Source of the DNA: UMGS1840 sp045661305
GTDB taxonomy: Bacteria > Bacillota > Clostridia > UMGS1840
Length of the DNA stretch: 59,718 nt
Assembly: GCA_045661305.1 (NCBI GenBank)
Contig: JAZRFJ010000013.1
Coordinates: 1-59,718 of the forward strand
Direction: 5' to 3'
Shown: piece after piece, positions 42,957-51,585 of the stretch
Layout: every line of letters starts with the position of its first letter
Numbering within the stretch: the stretch's first letter is position 1
Made by a program: the position numbers and the translations under genes
Notes under the pieces: model-generated
The model's database searches: none
The model's input: only the letters and a program-made list of their open reading frames with translations
What the model was told of the DNA's origin: nothing

Positions 42957-43313
42957 ATGAAAAGTATATTTAAAATTTTTATGTCAATAATTTATCTTAT
43001 ACTGGCAGGTTTTCTTTTTGCAATGTGCTTTTATGTTAAAGACTATCTTACGATAAGAGACAGAAGTATCCTTATAGTGCTTTCGTTTGTAAATTTTGTT
43101 GTTGCACTTTGTATATCTGTTGCTGTGGATTACAATCTAAGCTTTTATGAATGTCCGAATTGTGAAAAGATTTTTAAGCCAAGCTTGTTTTCTTATCTTC
43201 TTAGTACACATACACCTTTAAAAAGACACTTAAAATGTCCGAAATGCAAGGAAAAAGCAATGTGCAGAATAAGATTTACTGATAAACCGAACGAAAAAAA
43301 CAAAAAAACATAA
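42957..43313 (+). CDS. Small zinc-ribbon membrane protein
   Basis: This 118-residue protein has two hydrophobic helices (about 4-28 and 38-58), then a zinc ribbon with CPNC (about 69) and CPKC (about 98). The cytosolic tail is basic. GGTGAT precedes ATG 42957. A longer frame from 42897 would start in the promoter. I do not recognise its function. It is transcribed alone. Confidence 0.7.
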   Translation: MKSIFKIFMSIIYLILAGFLFAMCFYVKDYLTIRDRSILIVLSFVNFVVALCISVAVDYNLSFYECPNCEKIFKPSLFSYLLSTHTPLKRHLKCPKCKEKAMCRIRFTDKPNEKNKKT

Positions 43314-43331
43314 ACTGTAAGGGTTTTGTAA

Positions 43332-43360
43332 TTGACTTGTAACAATATTTGTGCTATAAT
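43332..43360 (+). promoter_or_regulatory. Promoter of the secreted protein-yycH-yycI-polA run
   Basis: TTGACT (43332-43337), 17 bases, TATAAT (43355-43360). Confidence 0.85.
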
Positions 43361-43435
43361 AAATTCGTAAAATATGATTAAATGATATGCTGTGTATGAA
43401 AATAGCATAAAAAAAGAAAGGAGAGGTGAATAAAT

Positions 43436-43894
43436 ATGAAGAGAATATTTTCAATGATAATTGTATTTATTATGTGTTTTTTAATGATGACCTCTCTGTC
43501 TTTTGCTGCACCTGAAACAATAGGCATGTATGAAACTTTAGGTGCAAACGGGATAATTACTGTTACTAATCCCGATAAATCATACACTACTACATATTCA
43601 AAATCATGCACGCTTTCAGGATTTGCACAATCAGGTGCAAAAATATATATATACTACTATGATGCTCAGGCTGATGTGTATAAGCTTTCTTATGAAAACG
43701 GCTTACCTCTTAGTGTGACAGCAGGAGCGTCTGGAATGTTTGTTATTCCGCTTAAGCTTTCTTCAGGAAGCAACAATCTTATTATAAGGGCGGAAAAAGA
43801 TAACAATTTCCAGAATGTATCAATGCATATAAATGTGCTTAGTGCATCATTGTTTTCAATTAAATCAGGCTTAAAAGCTTTTAAGTTTAATTAA
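43436..43894 (+). CDS. Secreted protein of unknown function
   Basis: This 152-residue protein has a clear signal peptide (about 1-25, ending SFAA) and an AAAGGAGAGGTGA ribosome binding site. The mature part is beta-rich (GFAQSGAKIYIYYYDAQAD and SSGSNNLIIRAEKD), like a single immunoglobulin-type or carbohydrate-binding module; no family is certain. It precedes the YycH-like gene by 37 bases and is probably co-transcribed, hinting at an envelope-related job. Confidence 0.7.
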   Translation: MKRIFSMIIVFIMCFLMMTSLSFAAPETIGMYETLGANGIITVTNPDKSYTTTYSKSCTLSGFAQSGAKIYIYYYDAQADVYKLSYENGLPLSVTAGASGMFVIPLKLSSGSNNLIIRAEKDNNFQNVSMHINVLSASLFSIKSGLKAFKFN

Positions 43895-43931
43895 ACTTTG
43901 ATATTTGTGAAAAGAAAAAGGAGTGTTTGTT

Positions 43932-45320
43932 TTGAAAAAAGAATTTTTTAAAACGATGCTCCTTTATTTTTTGGTTATTTTTGCGGTTTTGTTAACTGCG
44001 TCAATATGGAGTGGAAAAGAATTATGGTCTTTTGATTATAGTTCTTTTCTTCGTAATATAAAGAATGCAGAAAATCTAAAGTATATTTTTTCGGAAGACG
44101 GAACGGGGGAATATATTCCAAAGACTAAGATTGACAAAAGTGATTTATACGCATTGGAGTGGATTTCCCTTTGTGAAAACAGTTCGAGAAATATTGTTTA
44201 TTCAGGTGAGGAAAGCTTTGAAGGATTTTTGAATATCATAGAGGACATAAAAGGAAACATTTCAAGAGCAGGCACGATTTCATATGTCAGTGACAGTGAT
44301 TATAAAAACGCATTTAAAGGTAACGGCATAGCACTAAAGTTTTTGTCACAGATTTCGTTAACTGATTATTTAAAATGCAGTAATGATTTTTTTGATATAT
44401 TAACCCGTCCTTATGCAGATTGTGTTTTCATAACTGTTTCGGAGGATTCGCAGGCAAAATACCTTTATTTTTATGATTATAAAACAAATCAGAATTACAG
44501 ATTACCTGTTGATTTTAATTCGCAGAAAATCGTTGAAAAAATCCGTCCCGAAATAAAAGCATCTTCGCTTTCCGATTCATTCAGCTTTGAGCTTAATTTT
44601 GATAAGAAAAACGAAGATGTTGAGAGAATACCTGTTGAAAGCTTAGTGCCTGTAACTTTATCGGAAAGATTTATTTATAAGCTTTCCGCCGAGTTTTTGA
44701 ATTATGATATTTCAAGTAGCGTTTATGACGGAATTTTTAAGAAGTTTAATATAAAGAAAAATTCCGCACGCTCATATACGGATAACGAAAATACTATAAG
44801 CTTTATTGAAAGCCACGCAACTCTAAAAATATATAAAAATTCAAGTTTTACTTATGAGGCGGGAGAAAATTATAACGGTATTTCTGTTGGAAGCTCCGAC
44901 GAGATTGAAGATGCTGTGTTGTTTGTAAATTCGCTTTATAAAGATTGTTTTGATAACGATGTTATTCTTTCCTTAAAAAATATTTCATCATATGACGGCA
45001 TAAAAGAGTATGAATTTTGTTATACCATAGGCTCTAACATCCTTTCCTCAAAAGAGGGTAGTGATGTTGTTATGAGAGTTAAAGACGGAAATATTATATA
45101 TTACAAACAGCGTTTTATGAATATAGTAAGTACACATGAAACTTTTTCTGTCGGCTCACTTGTAAATGCTTATGATGCAGTTTATAATGAGGGACTTAAT
45201 GTTTCAAAAGCAGAGCATGAGATTGTTTCAATGTATCCTGTAAATGTAATTTACGAAGACGGAAGTGTACTGCAGAAATGGTGTGTTGAATTTTCAGACG
45301 GTACTTTCGAGTATTTATAA
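43932..45320 (+). CDS. YycH-like protein
   Basis: This 462-residue protein has an N-terminal membrane anchor (about 8-26) and a large extracytoplasmic domain. Size, topology and the paired following gene match YycH, which in Bacillus binds the WalK sensor kinase with YycI and tunes cell-wall metabolism. Sequence resemblance is modest. TTG 43932 has AAGGAG eight bases upstream; an in-frame GTG at 43923 abuts that signal. No walR or walK gene is in the window. Confidence 0.6.
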   Translation: MKKEFFKTMLLYFLVIFAVLLTASIWSGKELWSFDYSSFLRNIKNAENLKYIFSEDGTGEYIPKTKIDKSDLYALEWISLCENSSRNIVYSGEESFEGFLNIIEDIKGNISRAGTISYVSDSDYKNAFKGNGIALKFLSQISLTDYLKCSNDFFDILTRPYADCVFITVSEDSQAKYLYFYDYKTNQNYRLPVDFNSQKIVEKIRPEIKASSLSDSFSFELNFDKKNEDVERIPVESLVPVTLSERFIYKLSAEFLNYDISSSVYDGIFKKFNIKKNSARSYTDNENTISFIESHATLKIYKNSSFTYEAGENYNGISVGSSDEIEDAVLFVNSLYKDCFDNDVILSLKNISSYDGIKEYEFCYTIGSNILSSKEGSDVVMRVKDGNIIYYKQRFMNIVSTHETFSVGSLVNAYDAVYNEGLNVSKAEHEIVSMYPVNVIYEDGSVLQKWCVEFSDGTFEYL

Positions 45321-45355
45321 TAAAATAAAAAACAAAAAAAGAAAGGCGGGTATTT

Positions 45356-46201
45356 ATGGAATGGAAAAAAGCAAAGACTATATTGATATGGCTTTTTATT
45401 GTCATAGATGTCTGTCTTTTAGCTTATAATATTTATTCTAATTACGGTAATAATAAAGTTGATTTTGAAAGCCTTTTACCTGTTCTTAACGCTAATAATA
45501 TAAAAATTGGCGATACTGTTTCTGTTAAGAACAAAAAGTATGCTTTTGTATATGAGTGTAAAAAGGCACAGATAACTGAAGAACTAAAAACAACACTTCT
45601 TGGAAATTATGATGAAATTTCTGACGGAAGATATTCATCAAAGGATAAGAAATCCATTTTAAAGACTGACGGAAATGAGTTTTTTTATGAAAATAAATCT
45701 CCGCATTTTAAAGGTTTTTCAGATTTGAATGATAAAAATACAGAGAAAATTTTAAAGAAATATCTAAAGCTTTTAGGTATAGAGGAATATGCACAGATAA
45801 AATCCGTAACAAAAAATGAAGATAAATACACAGTAAGCTGTATTTTTAAAATCGGTGAACTTGAAATTTTTTCTTCTAATCTCACCTTTATTATTTCAAC
45901 AAACGGTATACATAAGATTTACGGAACTCTTAATATACCTGATATTAAAAACGGATATAATTTTGAACTTTCAAATATAGAAACAATTCTTCTCAATTTC
46001 AGCAGAAATGAGCAACATACTAATAAAAACAAGAAAATAATAGTAGAGGAAATAAAACTCGGATGCTACCTTTCCGACTATGAAAATGCTGTTACCTCGC
46101 AGGCACTTCCTGCATATATGATAAAAACAAAAGATAGAATATATATATATGATGCCCGTGAGGGTGTTGATTTTTCAAACAGACAGCTTGCAATAAAGTA
46201 A
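45356..46201 (+). CDS. YycI-like protein
   Basis: This 281-residue protein begins MEWKKAKTILIWLFIVIDVC, the typical YycI opening with one membrane helix, followed by an extracytoplasmic domain (Glu/Lys-rich beta segments and a C-terminal RIYIYDAREG motif). YycI partners YycH in controlling WalK. GGCGGG precedes the start; polA follows 20 bases after the stop, a less usual neighbour for this pair. Confidence 0.7.
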   Translation: MEWKKAKTILIWLFIVIDVCLLAYNIYSNYGNNKVDFESLLPVLNANNIKIGDTVSVKNKKYAFVYECKKAQITEELKTTLLGNYDEISDGRYSSKDKKSILKTDGNEFFYENKSPHFKGFSDLNDKNTEKILKKYLKLLGIEEYAQIKSVTKNEDKYTVSCIFKIGELEIFSSNLTFIISTNGIHKIYGTLNIPDIKNGYNFELSNIETILLNFSRNEQHTNKNKKIIVEEIKLGCYLSDYENAVTSQALPAYMIKTKDRIYIYDAREGVDFSNRQLAIK

Positions 46202-46221
46202 AAGTATAGGAGAAAATGCTT

Positions 46222-48711
46222 ATGTCAAAATTTTTAATTATAGATGCAAATAGTATTTTAAATAGAGCGTTTTATGCTATAAGACCGCTTACTAATGCGG
46301 ACGGACTTAATACGAATGGAATTTATGGCTTTTTAAACATTCTTCTAAAAGAACTCAATGATGAAAAGCCTGACTTTATTGCGTGTGCTTTTGATGTTTC
46401 GCGTGTAACCTTCCGCACAGAACTTTACTCTGAGTATAAAGCTACCAGAGGTGCAACACCCGAGGAATTAAAAGAACAGTTTGAGCCTCTTAAAAAAGTG
46501 CTTCGTGCAATGAATATAGAAGTTCTTGAAATGCCGGGCTTCGAGGCTGATGATATTATAGGCTCAGTTTCAAAAAAATGCGAAAAAAACGGTACTGATT
46601 GCGTTATTTTAACGGGTGATAAGGACGATTTACAGCTTATAGGTGATAATGTTTTTGTTAAGCTTATTATAACAAGAATGGGCAAAACTGACACAAATCT
46701 TATGGATAAAAAAGCCCTTTTTGAAAAATACGGTCTTACACCATCTCAAATGGTTGAATTAAAGGCACTTATGGGTGATAAATCGGATAATATCCCAGGT
46801 GTAAAGGGCGTTGGAGAGGTTACAGGAATAAATCTTATAAAAGAATACGGAACGTTAGAAAATATATATGAAAATATTGATAATATAAAGGGTAGCTTAC
46901 AAAATAAGCTTATATTGGAAAAAGAAAATGCTTTTCTTTCAAGAGAGCTTGGAACTATTAAATGCGACCTTGAGATAGATAAAGAAATCAAAGATTTTGC
47001 TGTTAAAGAATATGACAAAGAGGCACTTACAGAAATACTTAAATATCTTAATTTTGAAAAAATTCTTGAGAGATTATCTCTTACTGCTAAAAAAGGTGAA
47101 AATAAGAAAAAGGAAATACAGCTTTTTTCAGAAGAAAATTTTGAAAATGAGAATGCAAAAGATATAGTGTTCTATACCATTTGTGAAGATAAAGTATATA
47201 TAACTGTAAATGATAATATTTATTTAGTCGACAATAAAAACGAAAAGTTTAATTCTATTTTAAAAAATAGGGAAATCAAAAAAGTTTCTTTTGATATAAA
47301 ATCACAGCTTCATAACGGTTTTGAGATTGATGGTGAGTTTTTTGATATAGGCATTATGGGTTATGTCGTAGACCCTAAAAATACTTTTAATGACTTTTTG
47401 AAATTATTTTCAAAATATCTTGAAGTTGAAGTTAATGACATCAAAGAGGCAAGTGCTTTTTTGCCTGAGCTTTTTTTAAAGCTTCAAAATGAAATCGGGG
47501 AAAATGAGCTTTCATTTATAAACGATATTGAACACAAGCTTGTAAAAATTCTTTTTGATATGGAGTGTCATGGCGTTAAGATTGATAGTGAAAAGCTTAG
47601 TATGCTTGAAAAAGAATTTCTTAATAAAACAGATGAGCTTTTAAGAAAAATATATATTCTTGCAGGTGAAGAATTTAATGTTTCGTCCCCGAAACAGCTT
47701 GGTGAAATCTTGTTTGTAAAGCTTGGACTTCCCGTTATAAAGAAAACAAAAACAGGCTACTCAACAAATGCAGAGGTTTTAGAGGAGCTTTCAGGAACAC
47801 ACGAAATAATAGAATATATTAAGGAATACAGAACGCTCACAAAGCTTATTTCAACATATATAGAGGGCTTTAAGGAAAAAATGGACAGCGAATGTATTAT
47901 TCATACAACCTTTAATCAGACACTTACACAAACAGGCAGATTAAGCTCAACCGAGCCGAATTTGCAGAATATCCCTGTTCGTACAGAGGAGGGAAGAAAG
48001 TTAAGAAGTGTTGTTATTTGTAAAAATGATTTTTTTGTTACGGCTGACTACTCACAAATCGAGCTTCGTGTTCTTGCAGATATATGCGATGATGAAAACC
48101 TTATAAACGCATTTAAAAACGATGTTGATATTCATACTTTAACTGCTGAAAATATATTTGATACCCAAATGGTTACACCGAATATGAGGCGTGCTGCAAA
48201 AGCAATCAACTTCGGACTTATATACGGAAAAGGTGCTTTTTCGCTTGCAAAGGATTTGAAAATAACGAGAAAAGAAGCAACAAATTATATCGAAAGATAT
48301 TTCGGAAAATATCCTAAAGTACGCGATTATATGAAAAATGTTGTTTTAGATGCTGAAAAAGAGGGATATACAAAGACCTCTTACGGAAGAAGAAGATATT
48401 TTCCTGAACTAAAGGCAAAAGGACCTTTAAAAGCAGCAGGGGAAAGAGCAGCACTCAACAGTCCCATACAGGGAACTGCGGCTGATATTATTAAGCTTGC
48501 TATGATAAATGTTTTTAATATGATAAAAGAAAAGAATTTAAAATCAAAGCTTGTTCTTCAGATACACGATGAGCTTGTTATAGATTGCATAAAGGAAGAA
48601 AAAGAAATAATTGAGGTTCTTTTAAAAGAAGAAATGGAAAAAGCCGCAAAGCTGAAAGTACCGCTTACTGTATCGCTTGGTGAGGGGAAAAATTTAGACG
48701 AATGTAAATAA
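46222..48711 (+). CDS. polA: DNA polymerase I
   Basis: This 829-residue polymerase has a 5' nuclease domain (about 1-290) with FEADDIIGS and ILTGDKDDLQLI. The middle domain has the 3'-5' exonuclease fold without its DxE metal residues, so proofreading is probably lost, as in Bacillus and Thermus Pol I. The polymerase domain has DYSQIELR (about 609), RRAAKAINFGLIYG (about 656) and HDELVID (about 780). ATG 46222 has GGAG nine bases upstream; 46216 is too close to it. Confidence 0.97.
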   Translation: MSKFLIIDANSILNRAFYAIRPLTNADGLNTNGIYGFLNILLKELNDEKPDFIACAFDVSRVTFRTELYSEYKATRGATPEELKEQFEPLKKVLRAMNIEVLEMPGFEADDIIGSVSKKCEKNGTDCVILTGDKDDLQLIGDNVFVKLIITRMGKTDTNLMDKKALFEKYGLTPSQMVELKALMGDKSDNIPGVKGVGEVTGINLIKEYGTLENIYENIDNIKGSLQNKLILEKENAFLSRELGTIKCDLEIDKEIKDFAVKEYDKEALTEILKYLNFEKILERLSLTAKKGENKKKEIQLFSEENFENENAKDIVFYTICEDKVYITVNDNIYLVDNKNEKFNSILKNREIKKVSFDIKSQLHNGFEIDGEFFDIGIMGYVVDPKNTFNDFLKLFSKYLEVEVNDIKEASAFLPELFLKLQNEIGENELSFINDIEHKLVKILFDMECHGVKIDSEKLSMLEKEFLNKTDELLRKIYILAGEEFNVSSPKQLGEILFVKLGLPVIKKTKTGYSTNAEVLEELSGTHEIIEYIKEYRTLTKLISTYIEGFKEKMDSECIIHTTFNQTLTQTGRLSSTEPNLQNIPVRTEEGRKLRSVVICKNDFFVTADYSQIELRVLADICDDENLINAFKNDVDIHTLTAENIFDTQMVTPNMRRAAKAINFGLIYGKGAFSLAKDLKITRKEATNYIERYFGKYPKVRDYMKNVVLDAEKEGYTKTSYGRRRYFPELKAKGPLKAAGERAALNSPIQGTAADIIKLAMINVFNMIKEKNLKSKLVLQIHDELVIDCIKEEKEIIEVLLKEEMEKAAKLKVPLTVSLGEGKNLDECK

Positions 48712-48742
48712 AAAAATGCTGTTTTACAACAGCATTTTTTTA
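48710..48742. terminator. Bidirectional terminator after polA
   Basis: AAAAAATGCTGTT (48711-48723) pairs with AACAGCATTTTTTT (48728-48741). It serves polA and the convergent membrane-protein gene. Confidence 0.9.
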
Positions 48743-48759
48743 TTTAGTCATTTAGTTAA

Positions 48760-49377
48760 TTAATATTCATCATAATCTTCGCTTGCAAAAATATCTTCTT
48801 CTTCGTTCATTGAGTTTAAAACTTCAAGTCTGATTTGATTTTTTACAGCCATAAAGTGTATAACCATTGTCAGTGCTGAAAGTGCACAGGTAGATATCAT
48901 TACTATTGCAGTAAGGATAATATTTGTAAAAACAGCGGCATACATAGAATAAGCTGCTCCAAAAAGCGTGATATAATTGAAAATCTGAAGAACAATAGCA
49001 CCTGAAGGAGTTGTAACCTCGTTGGCAGATTTTCTTATTATATTGAATATGAAAAGTATATTTACAAGCTGAATGAATACGGTACATATAAAGAAAAGCC
49101 AGGGGTTGTTAGGGTCCTCAATTACTGTTTCAATAACGCAGTAAAATATATTTATAAGTATTGCAACTGCTGTTGCGGCTGTGCTTATGGTATAGTCCTC
49201 TTCTTCAAGCTGCATTTTCCAGTGCATAATATAAAATATAACAAAAAATCCGGTATAACAAACAACAGGGATAGACATATAATAAATCTTATAAAAATCC
49301 AGTGCCATTCTGTTATTGATAACAATGGATAAATTTGTAAGAAACATTATTATCTCTGATATTATCGCAAAATGCAT
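48760..49377 (-). CDS. Integral membrane protein of unknown function
   Basis: This 205-residue protein has about six hydrophobic segments and an acidic C-terminal tail (MNEEEDIFASEDYDEY). No family is recognised. GGAG lies 9 bases before the start. It follows the HprK-like kinase gene by 26 bases on the same strand, so the two probably form an operon. Confidence 0.7.
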   Translation of the reverse strand: MHFAIISEIIMFLTNLSIVINNRMALDFYKIYYMSIPVVCYTGFFVIFYIMHWKMQLEEEDYTISTAATAVAILINIFYCVIETVIEDPNNPWLFFICTVFIQLVNILFIFNIIRKSANEVTTPSGAIVLQIFNYITLFGAAYSMYAAVFTNIILTAIVMISTCALSALTMVIHFMAVKNQIRLEVLNSMNEEEDIFASEDYDEY

Positions 49378-49403
49378 AATTTGTAGCTCCTTTTTTAGAT
49401 TTT

Positions 49404-50345
49404 TCAGAACAACTCATTTTTTACAGTAAAAACAGCGTCCTTATCAGGAAGGCATTTTAAAACATAACAGGGAATATTAGTTAAAAGCAGATTTAAAAAT
49501 GCGTATGTTTTATCAATTAGTTCTCGGTCTGAGGGAACATAAAATTCTCTTAAAAGTCTTTGCAATGCAGGAAGTGTCATAAGCTTCTCGATTGAATTTT
49601 CTTTTGCCTGTTCAAGAAAAACAATTGCTTTTAGCGGAACGGAAACATTTTTGTTTATTCCGGTTGAGCCTGCCCAGGGAGCACCGTGAAGAATAATCTT
49701 ATCGTCCTTGATTGAAACAAGAGGCATATCGTCGTTAATTATTTCAACATTTTCAATATTTTCTTGCCAAAGCGATGTGTGTGTGCTTTTTCCTGTTCCG
49801 GATGGAGCAGAAAAAATAATTCCGCTGTTGTTATAGCTTATTGCAGAAGAATGAATTGAAAAAACTCCATGAGAAATAAGAACATACCTTAGTGCCTGGT
49901 CTGTTGAGTTAAGTAAAGGGCAATTCGGATTGTAGACAGCATTCTGGGCTTCAAGCTGTTCTTTAGGATTGGGAAGCGTTTTTTTATATTGACGCAAAGC
50001 TTCATTTATTTTATTTATTTCATCTTCGTCTTTTAAATTATAAGTTTCTATTATTACATGATTATTCTTTATTGCGGTTGTCATCATATATTTTCCGATT
50101 TCTTTGTTATAATCACTGTAACAGTAATAACCCTGGTTATTATAATAACGGGTTCTGTCGTTGTCTATTTTTATAAGTGCATAGGTTTCGGGCAAATTTA
50201 TCTCATCACGAACATGATATTCAACATTTATAAAATCAGAAGATTTAATTTCTTCCTTATACGGTGTCATTCTTTCTATAAAAGCTTCGTTAAGGTCACC
50301 GCTAAATTTTATAAAAACATCTGCAATCTTTGTTTCAAGAGTCAT
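49404..50345 (-). CDS. HPr kinase-like P-loop protein
   Basis: This 313-residue protein has an N-terminal domain of unknown fold (1-150) and a C-terminal domain with P-loop SAPSGTGKSTHTSLW and INDDMPLV, the layout of HPr kinase/PEP carboxykinase-type kinases. HPr kinase itself has a longer C-terminal helix and EXXG-type phosphatase motif not seen here. It is a relative rather than HprK; such genes occur in Clostridia near membrane or RiPP-type genes. The substrate is unknown. It has its own promoter. Confidence 0.75.
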   Translation of the reverse strand: MTLETKIADVFIKFSGDLNEAFIERMTPYKEEIKSSDFINVEYHVRDEINLPETYALIKIDNDRTRYYNNQGYYCYSDYNKEIGKYMMTTAIKNNHVIIETYNLKDEDEINKINEALRQYKKTLPNPKEQLEAQNAVYNPNCPLLNSTDQALRYVLISHGVFSIHSSAISYNNSGIIFSAPSGTGKSTHTSLWQENIENVEIINDDMPLVSIKDDKIILHGAPWAGSTGINKNVSVPLKAIVFLEQAKENSIEKLMTLPALQRLLREFYVPSDRELIDKTYAFLNLLLTNIPCYVLKCLPDKDAVFTVKNELF

Positions 50346-50367
50346 ATCTTCTCACCGCCTTTATAAT

Positions 50368-50396
50368 ATTTTATCATATATATCAATAAAAAGCAA
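50368..50396 (-). promoter_or_regulatory. Promoter of the HprK-like kinase operon
   Basis: On the minus strand TTGCTT (50391-50396), 17 bases, TAAAAT (50368-50373). Confidence 0.7.
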
Positions 50397-50418
50397 GTAT
50401 TAAATATAAAATTGTTTT

Positions 50419-51585
50419 TTATTTGTACTTTCTGTCTATTTTAATAAGTGCATTGTTCTTTTTATCAATACCTTTTACAATTTCATTCATTTTATCTTCA
50501 ACAGCATTGTCTTTTAAATAAAAATCCGATGGGACAACGACATCAAAAATTATATTGTTTTGTGTATCTCCGAAGCTGACACGAAAATCGTGGATTGAAA
50601 GCTCAGGAGAAAATTCCTTTATTTTCTCAGTAATTTTATTTTTCAGAAAAACAACTTCAATATTATCCGTTTCAACAGGGTCCATATGGATAACTGTGTG
50701 AATATTATATTTTTCTTGTATATCATTTTCAATCGTGTCAATTATATCATGGCTTATAGTTATATTCTGCTTTGCGGGAACCTCAACATGAACAGTTAAA
50801 AAGCATTTGTTTTTTCCGTAGTTGTGTATAACAAGGTCATGGATGCCTATAACAGAAGAATATGATGAAATTTCTTTTTCAAGCATTTTAACAAGCTCTT
50901 CATTAGGTGCTTCTCCGATTAACGGACTTAAAGTATCTAAAATAAGCTTAATTCCTGAATATATAACAAGAAGAGATATAGCTGTTCCTGCAATTCCGTC
51001 AATTTTCACATTAAAAAATTTGTCAATAAATATACATAAAAGAACACCCGAGGTTGCAAAAACATCATTCAAGCTGTCTTTTGCGGTGGCAAGTACCGTA
51101 AGAGAGTCAATTCTTTTGTATATATTCTTGTTGAAAAAATATAGCCATAATTTTATTATAATTGAAAAGACAAGAACAAAAACTGTGATAAAGCTGAAAA
51201 TTGATAGCTGAGGCTTTAGTATCTTAAATACAGAATCTTTTAAAAGAGATAATCCTATTATTAGAATAACAAATGAAATAAGAAGCCCCGTTATATATTC
51301 ATATCTTGCATGTCCGAACGGGTGGTCTTTATCTGCAGGCTTTGAGGCAAGCTTAAAGCCTACTAAGGTTATAACAGAATTTGCAGCATCGGATAAGTTA
51401 TTGACACCGTCGGCTAAAATTGCTATGCTTGAAAATATAAGTCCTGCAATTATTTTAAGAACACTTATAAGTGCATTTGCCAAAATTCCGACAATTCCGC
51501 TTAATTGACCGTATTTTTCCCTCACCATATTGCTTTTTGTGTTTTCGTAATTTTTTATAAAATGCTTTATAAGAAAATCACTCAT
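50419..51585 (-). CDS. Cation diffusion facilitator family transporter
   Basis: This 388-residue protein exports divalent metals (Zn, Mn, Fe or Co). Six membrane helices are followed by ADGVNNLSDAANS and HPFGHARYE with the metal-site Asp and His residues. The cytosolic part (about 220-388) is twice the usual length and looks like two tandem ZT-dimer domains. Start ATG 51585 lies in the last codons of the ABC-F gene, overlapping it by 8 bases, with GGAGGAG upstream. Confidence 0.92.
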   Translation of the reverse strand: MSDFLIKHFIKNYENTKSNMVREKYGQLSGIVGILANALISVLKIIAGLIFSSIAILADGVNNLSDAANSVITLVGFKLASKPADKDHPFGHARYEYITGLLISFVILIIGLSLLKDSVFKILKPQLSIFSFITVFVLVFSIIIKLWLYFFNKNIYKRIDSLTVLATAKDSLNDVFATSGVLLCIFIDKFFNVKIDGIAGTAISLLVIYSGIKLILDTLSPLIGEAPNEELVKMLEKEISSYSSVIGIHDLVIHNYGKNKCFLTVHVEVPAKQNITISHDIIDTIENDIQEKYNIHTVIHMDPVETDNIEVVFLKNKITEKIKEFSPELSIHDFRVSFGDTQNNIIFDVVVPSDFYLKDNAVEDKMNEIVKGIDKKNNALIKIDRKYK

